From NCBI GenBank assembly GCA_007118075.1, contig SKSH01000159.1:1-28268 (forward strand): a DNA stretch of 28,268 nucleotides, written 5' to 3'. The DNA comes from Halobacteriales archaeon (lineage in GTDB: Archaea > Halobacteriota > Halobacteria > Halobacteriales > SKSH01). Numbering within the stretch: the stretch's first letter is position 1; every line of letters starts with the position of its first letter. The notes under the pieces were generated by a model. That model ran no database searches. It was not told where the DNA came from and was given only the letters and a program-made list of their open reading frames with translations. This document shows positions 16,555 through 23,980 of this stretch, in pieces. The position numbers were made by a program, and so were the translations under genes.

Positions 16555-16725
16555 TCACTCCCCCCAGTCCTCTTCGAGTTCTGGAGCCTCCTCTAAGGCA
16601 TATGGGTCGATCCCCGTCACCTCGAGTTCGCTACCACAGGTGAGACAATCGACGATTTCACCGAGTTCGACGTCGGCGGGTAATGCCACAGTCGCGTCAC
16701 AGACGATGCAGGCCTCATCCGTCAT
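16555..16725 (-). CDS. argW: Amino-group carrier protein ArgW/LysW
   Basis: A small acidic protein of 56 residues that carries the growing amino acid through the pathway, so the alpha-amino group is protected. It begins MTDEACIVCDATVALPADVE. Zinc-type cysteines are in CIVC (residues 6 and 9) and CLTC (27 and 30). It ends in the diagnostic EEDWGE, whose last glutamate is the attachment point. It is too short for common ORF cut-offs and easily missed. The stop is followed after one base by the argX GTG. It is the first gene of the seven-gene minus-strand run argW-X-C-B-D-E-F and has a TATA-like CTTAAG 28-33 bases before its ATG. Confidence 0.96.
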   Translation of the reverse strand: MTDEACIVCDATVALPADVELGEIVDCLTCGSELEVTGIDPYALEEAPELEEDWGE

Positions 16726-16887
16726 GATACTCCACAGTCAGCAGCTCAGGGACTTAAGGACATCGAAAATATAATTTAATTTATATTTCTATATGGCAAG
16801 CTAATGGTTCAAAAAAGCTGATATGCCGCTTTAACGAAATTTATAGTTCGTATTATGATATTATTGCCCACAAGGGGCAGTCGTCGT
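16726..16887 (-). promoter_or_regulatory. AT-rich promoter/operator island before argW
   Basis: This stretch between the argH stop and the argW start is far more AT-rich than the rest of the window. Reading toward argW: a T6 run (16811-16816), a candidate terminator for argGH; a TATA-like CTATAAAT within 16835-16850; a 20-bp near-palindrome at 16768-16787 (arms AATATAA and TTATATT, 6-base centre); and a proximal TATA-like CTTAAG (16753-16758) 28-33 bases before the ATG. The palindrome sits just upstream of the proximal box, where an activator or repressor could bind. No regulator gene lies in the cluster. The 16-base element CGAAATTTATAGTTCG is nearly symmetrical and could also fire toward the 3' end of argH. 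Confidence 0.6.
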
Positions 16888-18339
16888 TCAAGCATATCGG
16901 GCCACCTCTGATTCGAGCCGTGTAGAGGCCCGCTCAAGGCCCTCACGATGCGTATCGAGCATGTGATGATGCTCATCCAATGTTGCCGTCACCTGGGTGA
17001 GCTGAGTACGGACAGCACGAGGCGCCGGTCCGCCGTGCGAATCTCGACGATTGACACTCGACACCGCAGAGAGATATTCCTCGATCGTCTCTACCTCGAG
17101 AGATAGCTCAAGCGAGGTCGTCGCCTCGAGGAGTCCGGAAACGAAGGTAGTCATATCACCCTCGGCCGCCGCCGCTGCCTCTGCGACGATGGCATGAGCG
17201 GTGCGGAACGGGACTCCTTGTATCGCCAGGAAGTCTGCCACGTCGGTCGCAGTGTTGAGCCCCTCTGAAACACTTGATTCGAGCACCGCAGGATACCAGG
17301 TACTGGTTGACACACCTCCAGCGGCGACATCAGTCGCCGTGGTTACTGAGTCGATACCCGTCAACAGGTGAGGGGTCACCGACTGCAGATCACGGTTATA
17401 CGCCCGAGGAAGCCCTTTGAGCATGGTGGCAACCGCCGTCTGTGCACCGAGTGCATCCCCTGAGGTCGCCCGAACGAGCTCCAGTGAGTCCGGATTCTTC
17501 TTCTGTGGCATGATCGAAGAGGTTGAGGCATAATCGTCATCAAGATCGATGAATCCACGATTGGTGAACAAGATCAGATCCTCAGCCAACGCCGAGAGAG
17601 TCACCGCCACCGAGGAGGCGACAGCGAGTGCCTCGAGACAGACATCTCGACTGGTGACCGCATCCATTGAATTCTCCATTGGTCCCTCAAAGCCGAGCAA
17701 TTCGGCGGTGAGCATCGGATCGATGGGGTACGGGGTTCCAGCGAAGGCGGCGGCACCGAGCGGTGACCGGTTGATCCGGTTGTACGCGTCGAACACGCGA
17801 TCCACGTCGCGAGCGAGTGAGCGTTCATACGAGATCGCCCAATGTGCAACCGTCGTCGGTTGTGCCGGTTGGAGATGTGTGTACCCTGGCATGACGGTCT
17901 CAACATGTTCATGTGCTTGATCAGCCAGTGCATCGCGAAGCGCGAGGAGGGACGACACGAGCTCCAACATGTCCTCACGAAGGTGGTACCGGATGCACGT
18001 TGCCACCTCATCATTGCGGCTCCTCGCGGTATGCAGCTTCCCCCCGACTGGCCCGACCCGATCGATGAGATCGGTCTCGATCGCCTCGTGAATGTCCTCA
18101 GCAGCCGGCAACTCATCAAAACCTGCCTCCTCGATGGCGTCCAAACCCACGAGGATGGCTGCTACCTCCTCCTCATCGAGGATCGATTGTGCACCGAGCA
18201 TGATGACATGTGCACGGTCGACGGCAAGATCTGCAGTGAACAGGTGGACATCGGTCTCCATCGATGAGAGGAATCCCCTCGCAGGACCGCCGCTGAAGCG
18301 GTCACCACGAACGGCGAATTCGGGGGGTTCCTCTGCCAT
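16888..18339 (-). CDS. argH: Argininosuccinate lyase
   Basis: Splits argininosuccinate into arginine and fumarate, the last step of arginine synthesis. The 483 residues show EEEVAAILVGLDAIE, AAEDIHEAIETDLI, KLHTARSRNDEVATCIR, the PGYTHLQPAQPTT active-site segment and the fumarase-superfamily signature SSIMPQKKNPDSLE with the catalytic loop serine. The ATG at 18339 follows the argG stop by three bases; a TTG directly before it is possible but unlikely. It forms a two-gene unit with argG. Confidence 0.96.
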   Translation of the reverse strand: MAEEPPEFAVRGDRFSGGPARGFLSSMETDVHLFTADLAVDRAHVIMLGAQSILDEEEVAAILVGLDAIEEAGFDELPAAEDIHEAIETDLIDRVGPVGGKLHTARSRNDEVATCIRYHLREDMLELVSSLLALRDALADQAHEHVETVMPGYTHLQPAQPTTVAHWAISYERSLARDVDRVFDAYNRINRSPLGAAAFAGTPYPIDPMLTAELLGFEGPMENSMDAVTSRDVCLEALAVASSVAVTLSALAEDLILFTNRGFIDLDDDYASTSSIMPQKKNPDSLELVRATSGDALGAQTAVATMLKGLPRAYNRDLQSVTPHLLTGIDSVTTATDVAAGGVSTSTWYPAVLESSVSEGLNTATDVADFLAIQGVPFRTAHAIVAEAAAAAEGDMTTFVSGLLEATTSLELSLEVETIEEYLSAVSSVNRRDSHGGPAPRAVRTQLTQVTATLDEHHHMLDTHREGLERASTRLESEVARYA

Positions 18340-18342
18340 CAA

Positions 18343-19551
18343 TCAATCACCCTGATGTAAGGTTGCGAATGTTTCCCGATTGGCAAGCCGATCCTGCAAC
18401 CCGTGATACTTCGCCACACCGGTTGCATCGGCTTGCGTGATCGAACCGACATCAGCCGTATCGAACGATGCCATCGACTCAGAGTACACCGCGTGCGGAC
18501 TCGCCCTGGCCACCGGGCGACAGGAACCCGACTGAAGTGAGAGGGTCACGGTGCCAGTCACCGAGGCTTGTGTCTCCTCGACGAACGACTCGATGGCGGT
18601 GGCAAGCGGGGAGAACAAGAGGCCACGATAGGCAAGTTCAGCCCATTCCCGTTCAAGGTCACCTTTGACCCGCTGGACCTCCTTTGTCAGAACGAGCGAT
18701 TCGAGATCACGGTGAGCGGTCAACAATACGGTCGCTGCCGGATGTTCGTAATTCTCCCGTACCTTGAGACCGAGAACCCGATCCTCCATCATGTCTGTCC
18801 GACCAACACCGAACGCCCCGGCCCGTTCATTGAGCTGCTCGATGAGTGTCACCGGTGACATTTCGGACCCATCAATAGCGACCGGCCGCCCCGCTTCGAA
18901 CGCCACCGTTAGTTCGTCCTCGCCTTCGCCGTGATCCGTCCACTCATAGATGGACTCGGGCGGGCGAACAGCAGGATCCTCGAGATCCCCTCCCTCGACC
19001 GACCGACTCCAGAGATTCTGGTCGATGGACCATTCACCACCCTGTCCCGCCTCGACTGGGAGGTCACGATCGGCTGCATACTCGATCTCCCACTCCCGGG
19101 TCAATCCAAGCTCACGAACCGGAGCGATGACCTCCAGATCGGATTGGCGCCAGATCGCCTCAAAGCGGAGTTGATCGTTTCCCTTGCCTGTACAACCATG
19201 TGCGAGGGCACTACATCCCGAGTCTATGGCGACATCCAAGATCGCCTCTGCGATGATCGGACGGGCGAGGGCAGTCCCAAGGGGATACCCCTGAAACATC
19301 GCATTGGCTTCGATCGCATCGAGACAGAGGTCTGCGAAGGCATCCTTGGCATCGATGACATGATGTTCAAGCCCGAGGGTGGTAGCCGTCGCCTCGGCTT
19401 CATCGAATTCAGCTGGTGGTTGTCCAACGTCGACTGTGACGCCGATTACCTCGTCGTAACCGTACTCCTCCTCAAGCAGTGGGACACACACCGTGGTGTC
19501 CAGACCGCCAGAGAAGGCCAATGCAACGCGTGAGTTTGTGATTGAATCCAT
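18343..19551 (-). CDS. argG: Argininosuccinate synthase
   Basis: ATP-dependent condensation of citrulline with aspartate. The 402 residues begin with the PP-loop VALAFSGGLDTTV, followed by VIGVTVDVGQP, then AHGCTGKGNDQLRFE with the family GKGNDQ motif, APVRELGLTREWEIEYA, and GQGGEWSIDQNLWSRS. Length is normal for the family. It precedes argH by three bases. The upstream region holds a series of perfect stem-loops (see the leader entry). Confidence 0.97.
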   Translation of the reverse strand: MDSITNSRVALAFSGGLDTTVCVPLLEEEYGYDEVIGVTVDVGQPPAEFDEAEATATTLGLEHHVIDAKDAFADLCLDAIEANAMFQGYPLGTALARPIIAEAILDVAIDSGCSALAHGCTGKGNDQLRFEAIWRQSDLEVIAPVRELGLTREWEIEYAADRDLPVEAGQGGEWSIDQNLWSRSVEGGDLEDPAVRPPESIYEWTDHGEGEDELTVAFEAGRPVAIDGSEMSPVTLIEQLNERAGAFGVGRTDMMEDRVLGLKVRENYEHPAATVLLTAHRDLESLVLTKEVQRVKGDLEREWAELAYRGLLFSPLATAIESFVEETQASVTGTVTLSLQSGSCRPVARASPHAVYSESMASFDTADVGSITQADATGVAKYHGLQDRLANRETFATLHQGD

Positions 19552-19772
19552 TGTTATTGAAGGATGATGTGAGCTCCTGGTCAGCGCGAATCGATCACCA
19601 GTTCAAGTGTGAAAGCAGACACAACCTATCGCGCCGACCAAGAATATGACCCCTATCGGGGTCGTGGTCGCAGGGCTCGGCCAGCAGAAAACGGCGTGTG
19701 TTGCCGAGCCCTCATGGTACCCAACCGTACCATCAAGGGCTATTAAGCCCTTTCGCTCCAACGGTTTCCCGA
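19552..19772 (-). promoter_or_regulatory. argG upstream region with consecutive perfect stem-loops
   Basis: A 221-base non-coding gap between ubaA and argG, with both genes on the minus strand. It contains these inverted repeats (plus coordinates): 19635-19640 with 19665-19670 (6 bp) enclosing 19648-19653 with 19658-19663 (6 bp, GACCCC/GGGGTC, 4-base loop); 19673-19681 with 19703-19711 (9 bp, GGGCTCGGC/GCCGAGCCC); 19714-19720 with 19727-19733 (7 bp); 19736-19741 with 19746-19751 (6 bp, 4-base loop). Adjacent elements are separated by exactly two bases. A weaker 5-bp stem lies at 19577-19581 with 19597-19601. No tRNA or known archaeal RNA was recognised. A structured mRNA leader of argG, an independent small RNA, or a 3' end structure for ubaA are all possible. 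Confidence 0.6.
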
Positions 19773-20597
19773 TCAATCTGACGGGAGTCGGCAACTTCCC
19801 TCGTAGGTCGTCTCATGGATCGACGCAATCCTCGGTGAATCGCCACAGATCGGACATCCTGGGTTCGGTTTGAGCTCCAGCTCATCGATGGACAGTTGGA
19901 GTGCATCGAAGATGAGAAGCCGGCCAATCGCTGGTTCACCGACATCGGTCGCCAATTTGATAGCCTCGACCGCTTCCATTGCACCGATGACCCCCGGAAC
20001 CGGGCCAAGGACACCGGCGGTCGCACAATCTGGGATCGCCTCCGGAGGTGGAGCCTCAGGGAACAAACATCGGTAACATGGCCCACCGCGTCCTGGATCG
20101 AACGTCGTGACCTGGCCTTCGAATCGATAAACTGCCCCGTGGACAAACGGCATGTCCTTGAGAGTACAGGCATCGTTCAGCAGGTATCTGGTCTCGATCC
20201 GGTCTGTACAGTCGATGACCAGGTCGTACCGGTCGAGCAACCCCTCGATGTTGTCGACATCGATTCGCTCGTACAGTGTTTCGACCTCGACGTCTGGATT
20301 GGTCTCTCGTATCCACGCTGCACCACTTTCGACCTTCGGTATACCGATATCCCCTTCCCCATGGAGTGGCTGTCGTTGAAGATTCGAACGCTCGACGACG
20401 TCATCATCCGCGAGACCGAGACCACCAATCCCGGCACCGGTGAGATACATCACCACCGGGCAACCCAACCCTCCTACCCCCACGACGAGTGCATTCGTCG
20501 AGCGGAGTTTGCCCTGTGCCTCTGCGCCAAACCCATCAAGCACAATCTGACGGGCGTAGCGTTCGAGTTGTTCTGCAGAGAGCCCAGGGCGAACCAT
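19773..20597 (-). CDS. ubaA: E1-like SAMP-activating enzyme UbaA (MoeB/ThiF family)
   Basis: Adenylates the C-terminal glycine of ubiquitin-like SAMPs and sulfur carriers, for protein conjugation, molybdopterin synthesis and tRNA thiolation. The 274 residues show the ATP-binding VVGVGGLGCPVVMYL (about 38-52), the arginine finger segment RSNLQRQPLHGEGDIG (about 70-85), DLVIDCTDRIETRYLLND, two zinc-binding pairs (CYRC at 174-177 and CPIC at 248-251), and the candidate active-site Cys191 in IPDCATAGVLGPV. MoeB and ThiF have the same fold, but haloarchaea generally have one such enzyme that does both jobs. A TATA-like GCTTTTGG on the minus strand is 24-31 bases before the ATG. Confidence 0.9.
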   Translation of the reverse strand: MVRPGLSAEQLERYARQIVLDGFGAEAQGKLRSTNALVVGVGGLGCPVVMYLTGAGIGGLGLADDDVVERSNLQRQPLHGEGDIGIPKVESGAAWIRETNPDVEVETLYERIDVDNIEGLLDRYDLVIDCTDRIETRYLLNDACTLKDMPFVHGAVYRFEGQVTTFDPGRGGPCYRCLFPEAPPPEAIPDCATAGVLGPVPGVIGAMEAVEAIKLATDVGEPAIGRLLIFDALQLSIDELELKPNPGCPICGDSPRIASIHETTYEGSCRLPSD

Positions 20598-20682
20598 ATT
20601 AATCGATTACATTGGGACAGCCAAAAGCATCCGGTTGACGGGTCGCAATCACTAAGCGGCGGTATGTCTTACCAAGTGGTGG
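20598..20682. promoter_or_regulatory. Divergent promoters of ubaA and rfcL
   Basis: An 85-base divergent spacer. Toward ubaA: CCAAAAGC (20621-20628) read as GCTTTTGG, 24-31 bases from the ATG. Toward rfcL: ACTAAGC (20651-20657), 26-32 bases from the ATG at 20683. Both fit leaderless transcription. Confidence 0.4.
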
Positions 20683-22050
20683 ATGGATTGGACGGAGCGA
20701 TATCGCCCGTCGACCCTGTCTGAAGTACGGGGGAACGACTCGGCGGTTGCCGATCTCCGCGAATGGGCATCAACGTGGGAGTCACATCAGGAGGCGGTCA
20801 TCCTCCATGGACCGCCTGGTATCGGCAAGACATCGAGTGCGCATGCACTCGCCGCAGATCTCGGGTGGCAGAGTATCGAGCTCAATGCCAGCGATCAGCG
20901 GACAAAAGCCGTCATCGAACGAATCGCGGGGGAGGCGGCGAGTTCTGGGACCCTCACAGGAGGTTCCGCTGGCCGGCGACTTGTCATCATCGACGAGGCA
21001 GATAACCTCCACGGAAATGTCGATCGTGGAGGAACCGCCGCAATCACCCGCCTCGTCAAGGATGCTGGTCAACCCGTTGTACTGATCGCCAACGAGTACT
21101 ACGAGATGTCCCGAGGGCTTCGCAACCACTGTCGCGAGATCGAGTATCGACCAGTCACCGCCCGGTCGATCATCCCGGTCCTTCGCAACATCTGCCGCCA
21201 GGAGGGCATCGAGTACGATGGTGCGGCACTCGAACGCATCGCTGAACAGACCAGCGGAGACCTCAGATCGGCGATCCAAGATTTACAGGCGATTGCCGCA
21301 GGGCGTAGCGCACTCAAAGAAGAGGATGTCATCACCGGTGATCGCGATCGGACCGAGGGAATCTTTGAATTTCTCGACGGGGTGATCAAGGAATACAACC
21401 CCCAGGAGGCCCAGCGTGCCTCATACCGCGTGGATGAAACACCCGATGATCTGCTCGCATGGATCGATGAGAACCTACCGAAGGACTTCTCGGGAGCGGA
21501 ACTCAGCCAGGCCTATCGACATCTCGCCCTAGCAGACCGCTGGCTGGGCCGGACATGGGCGACACAGAATTATCGATTCTGGCGGTATGCGACGAACCAC
21601 ATGACCGCCGGCGTCGCTGGATCGAGAAGCAGCCCAAAGGGAGGATGGACCCGCTATGGCCCACCCGGATACCGTCGCCATCTTGGTCGCTCTCGAGGTC
21701 GTCGAAACGTCAGGGATTCGATAGCAGGGCGAATCGCCGAGAGTGGAGGGATGAGTGTATCGACCGCACGACGAGAAGTCCTTCCCTTCCTTTCCACCAT
21801 GACGTATCACTGCAAACCAGAGGTACTCACTGAGATAATCGCCTCGTGGCTCGAGCTCGACGCTGGGGAGGTCAGTTATCTCACCGGCAGCGGGAAGGAT
21901 ACGAAGAAGGTGGCTAGGATTGTCGAGTCAGCCAAGATTGGTTCGACCGGGGTGCCCGATCCAGAGGTACGTGAGGTGGAAGAAACCACACCACCGTCCG
22001 AAGCAGATGAGGAGTCCGGATCACAGGCTGGGCTTGGTGACTTCGGATGA
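20683..22050 (+). CDS. rfcL: Replication factor C large subunit
   Basis: Large subunit of the archaeal clamp loader that opens PCNA and places it on primed DNA. The 455 residues show MDWTERYRPSTLSEVRGN at the start, Walker A GPPGIGKTSS (43-52), Walker B VIIDEADN (101-108), and a sensor-2 region DLRSAIQDLQAIA, followed by the helical collar domain. A linker rich in Glu and Ser follows near the end, then a terminal SQAGLGDFG, which resembles a weak PCNA-interacting (QxxLxxF) motif with the second aromatic replaced by Gly. The small subunit is not in the window. Divergent from ubaA. Confidence 0.96.
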   Translation: MDWTERYRPSTLSEVRGNDSAVADLREWASTWESHQEAVILHGPPGIGKTSSAHALAADLGWQSIELNASDQRTKAVIERIAGEAASSGTLTGGSAGRRLVIIDEADNLHGNVDRGGTAAITRLVKDAGQPVVLIANEYYEMSRGLRNHCREIEYRPVTARSIIPVLRNICRQEGIEYDGAALERIAEQTSGDLRSAIQDLQAIAAGRSALKEEDVITGDRDRTEGIFEFLDGVIKEYNPQEAQRASYRVDETPDDLLAWIDENLPKDFSGAELSQAYRHLALADRWLGRTWATQNYRFWRYATNHMTAGVAGSRSSPKGGWTRYGPPGYRRHLGRSRGRRNVRDSIAGRIAESGGMSVSTARREVLPFLSTMTYHCKPEVLTEIIASWLELDAGEVSYLTGSGKDTKKVARIVESAKIGSTGVPDPEVREVEETTPPSEADEESGSQAGLGDFG

Positions 22051-22106
22051 CCATCTCGATATCTTCGCAGACCCTTCGGGATCATTCTGAGGGAGAGTGA
22101 CCACCC

Positions 22107-22289
22107 GTGGAATACCGAAAGATTGGTCGAAACCTGGCCATCTACATCTTGGGGGTAGCACTTGCCGTCAGTGGTGCACTTGGACTAGTCGATGCAATCG
22201 AGCTGCACCTCTTGCTTGCCGCTGGGAGTTTCATCGCCGGCCTTGCCCTCGTGATCGGGGTGCACGAATGGCTGGATGGGCCGTTCTAG
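22107..22289 (+). CDS. Small membrane protein with two transmembrane helices, function unknown
   Basis: A 60-residue protein starting at a GTG (MEYRKIGRNLAIYIL). Two hydrophobic segments (about residues 9-29 and 33-52) are joined by AIELH, and it ends HEWLDGPF. The positive N-terminus (RKIGR) suggests an N-in, C-in hairpin. I do not recognise the family. It follows rfcL by 56 bases and shares the bases CTAG at 22286-22289 with the stop codon of the convergent antiporter. Coding status is supported by the clear membrane pattern and the exact stop overlap. Confidence 0.65.
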   Translation: MEYRKIGRNLAIYILGVALAVSGALGLVDAIELHLLLAAGSFIAGLALVIGVHEWLDGPF

Positions 22290-23980
22290 ATCCGTTCGAG
22301 GCGACGTTCGAGCCCCGCGAACTCGATGAGCTTGAGGTACTTTCTGTGTTCAGCCTCAATCTGCTCGATCTCGGATTCGTCACCCAATACACGCTCGAGC
22401 TGTTGGAGCAACTGCTCGATGGCGAGGATATTTGGCACGACGACAAAGGTGGCTCCTTCATCGAATAGCTCCTGGGCAGCGGGGGAGGAATCGGCACGGA
22501 GAATAATATCCGTGGATAAACCGAACTCTAACAGAGATCGTGAGACCGGAAGATGGTCGACCGTCGAGACGACAAGACGAGCACGTTCGATGCCGGTTAG
22601 CTCCAGTGGATAACGCGCCATGGCATCGCCGAATACATAGTTGGCACACTCCGCCTCGAGATCATCTCGGATCGCCGGGTCGTTCTCGATCACGACATAC
22701 GGAATCTCGTTATCCTCGAGCGTTCGAACGAGACGGTGTCCCTGCCTACCGTATCCGATGATGACGACGTGATCGCTGATTCCCTCTTCAACGTGGCTCC
22801 GTTCGTCGAGATATCCTCGACGGCGGCCGAGAATGGGGTGGAGGGCCACATCGTACACCCGCTGCTCGTATCGACCGGCTAGTGCACTGAAAATCATCGT
22901 CACGGCCGCGGCCAGGATGATTGCCTCGAACAGCGTCGGGGCGATCGTCTCAAGAAGCCAGGCCTGGATGGCGATGACGATGGCTAGCTCGCTGATCTGA
23001 TTGAGACTCGATCCGGCGAGGAACCCCGTCCGCCCATCGTATCCTTCGAAGATGAACGCTGTCGTATGGATAATGGGATTCACGACGACCACGAGGATGA
23101 TGAGAATCCCAGCGAAACCAAGCACCTCGAAGGTCGGGAAGGTGACCAGCGCACCGACGGTGACGAAGAAGATCGCCGCGAAGAAGTCCTTGATCGACTC
23201 GATACCGTTCTTGACCCCGATTGAGGCCACATCATCGGTGCGCACGGAGAGTCCAGCGGCAAACGCTCCGACCACGATTGAGATACCGACGTACTCAGCA
23301 GCGGCAAGAAAGACGATAAGGAGCGAGATGCTCCCCATCAGTACCAGCTCATCAACACCGCCGGCAACCCGGACCAACAGCGGGTAACCATGCCGGTAGA
23401 TGAGCAACCCGGCTAGCAGGAACAAGACACCATAACCAATCTTCGACGTGATGAGGACATCGTCGGTGAGGATTTCAGCAGAGAGCACCAGGAGTGCACC
23501 GATTGCGACGATATCATCGAAGAAATGGATAGACGAGGCGAGTCGACCGTGGACGAGGTTGTTCCGAATCTCTTCTTGGAGGATCTTGGCCCCCACGAGT
23601 GTGGAGCTGAGCGTCGCCGCTGCAGCGAAGTACAGGGCGTTTCGAATTGGGTCCTCGAACCCTACCGTGATACCGAGGACGTAGCCGACGCCAAAAGCGA
23701 TGGGAGCCACAACAATCAGCTGGGTGACAGCCGCAATCTCGCCATCTCGGAGCACCGATTGGATATCGGCGAGGTCGACCTGTGTCCCGAAGACGAACAC
23801 AAGGAATGCGACCCCCCAGAGGGAGAGTTCGATGAGTGCAGGTTGGTCGATGAACGCCCCCGCGATGATTCCCGCAAGGATATAGAATGGGACTGGGGGG
23901 AGTCCTAGCTGATTGGCGACGATGAGCAGAGCGCCTGCAGAGATGAAGACGGCTGCTAAGGCCAGGATAAACTCACTCAT
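22286..23980 (-). CDS. CPA2-type cation/proton antiporter with TrkA-N domain
   Basis: KefB/CPA2-family membrane protein of 564 residues. The N-terminal about 370 residues carry around a dozen hydrophobic segments (for instance SEFILALAAVFISAGALLIV, and a FFDDIVAIGALLV segment with acidic residues in the transport core region). The C-terminal part has a TrkA-N (RCK) domain beginning DHVVIIGYGRQGHRLVRTL with an intact GxGxxG nucleotide motif and VVIENDP. It probably exchanges Na+ or K+ for protons under control of a bound nucleotide; the ion is not determined. The ATG at 23980 overlaps the end of the upstream paralogue by 8 bases; the GTG at 23989 is the alternative start. Confidence 0.9.
   Translation of the reverse strand: MSEFILALAAVFISAGALLIVANQLGLPPVPFYILAGIIAGAFIDQPALIELSLWGVAFLVFVFGTQVDLADIQSVLRDGEIAAVTQLIVVAPIAFGVGYVLGITVGFEDPIRNALYFAAAATLSSTLVGAKILQEEIRNNLVHGRLASSIHFFDDIVAIGALLVLSAEILTDDVLITSKIGYGVLFLLAGLLIYRHGYPLLVRVAGGVDELVLMGSISLLIVFLAAAEYVGISIVVGAFAAGLSVRTDDVASIGVKNGIESIKDFFAAIFFVTVGALVTFPTFEVLGFAGILIILVVVVNPIIHTTAFIFEGYDGRTGFLAGSSLNQISELAIVIAIQAWLLETIAPTLFEAIILAAAVTMIFSALAGRYEQRVYDVALHPILGRRRGYLDERSHVEEGISDHVVIIGYGRQGHRLVRTLEDNEIPYVVIENDPAIRDDLEAECANYVFGDAMARYPLELTGIERARLVVSTVDHLPVSRSLLEFGLSTDIILRADSSPAAQELFDEGATFVVVPNILAIEQLLQQLERVLGDESEIEQIEAEHRKYLKLIEFAGLERRLERI

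Noticed and set aside
19673..19711. 9-bp stem considered as a tRNA acceptor or H/ACA-type RNA
   Set aside because: The 21-base interior is far too short for a tRNA and shows no clear K-turn or ACA element in the expected place.
19646..19873. Plus-strand frame of 75 codons across the argG leader and the end of ubaA
   Set aside because: Overlaps the ubaA 3' end and the stem-loop region, with no recognisable protein features; probably chance.
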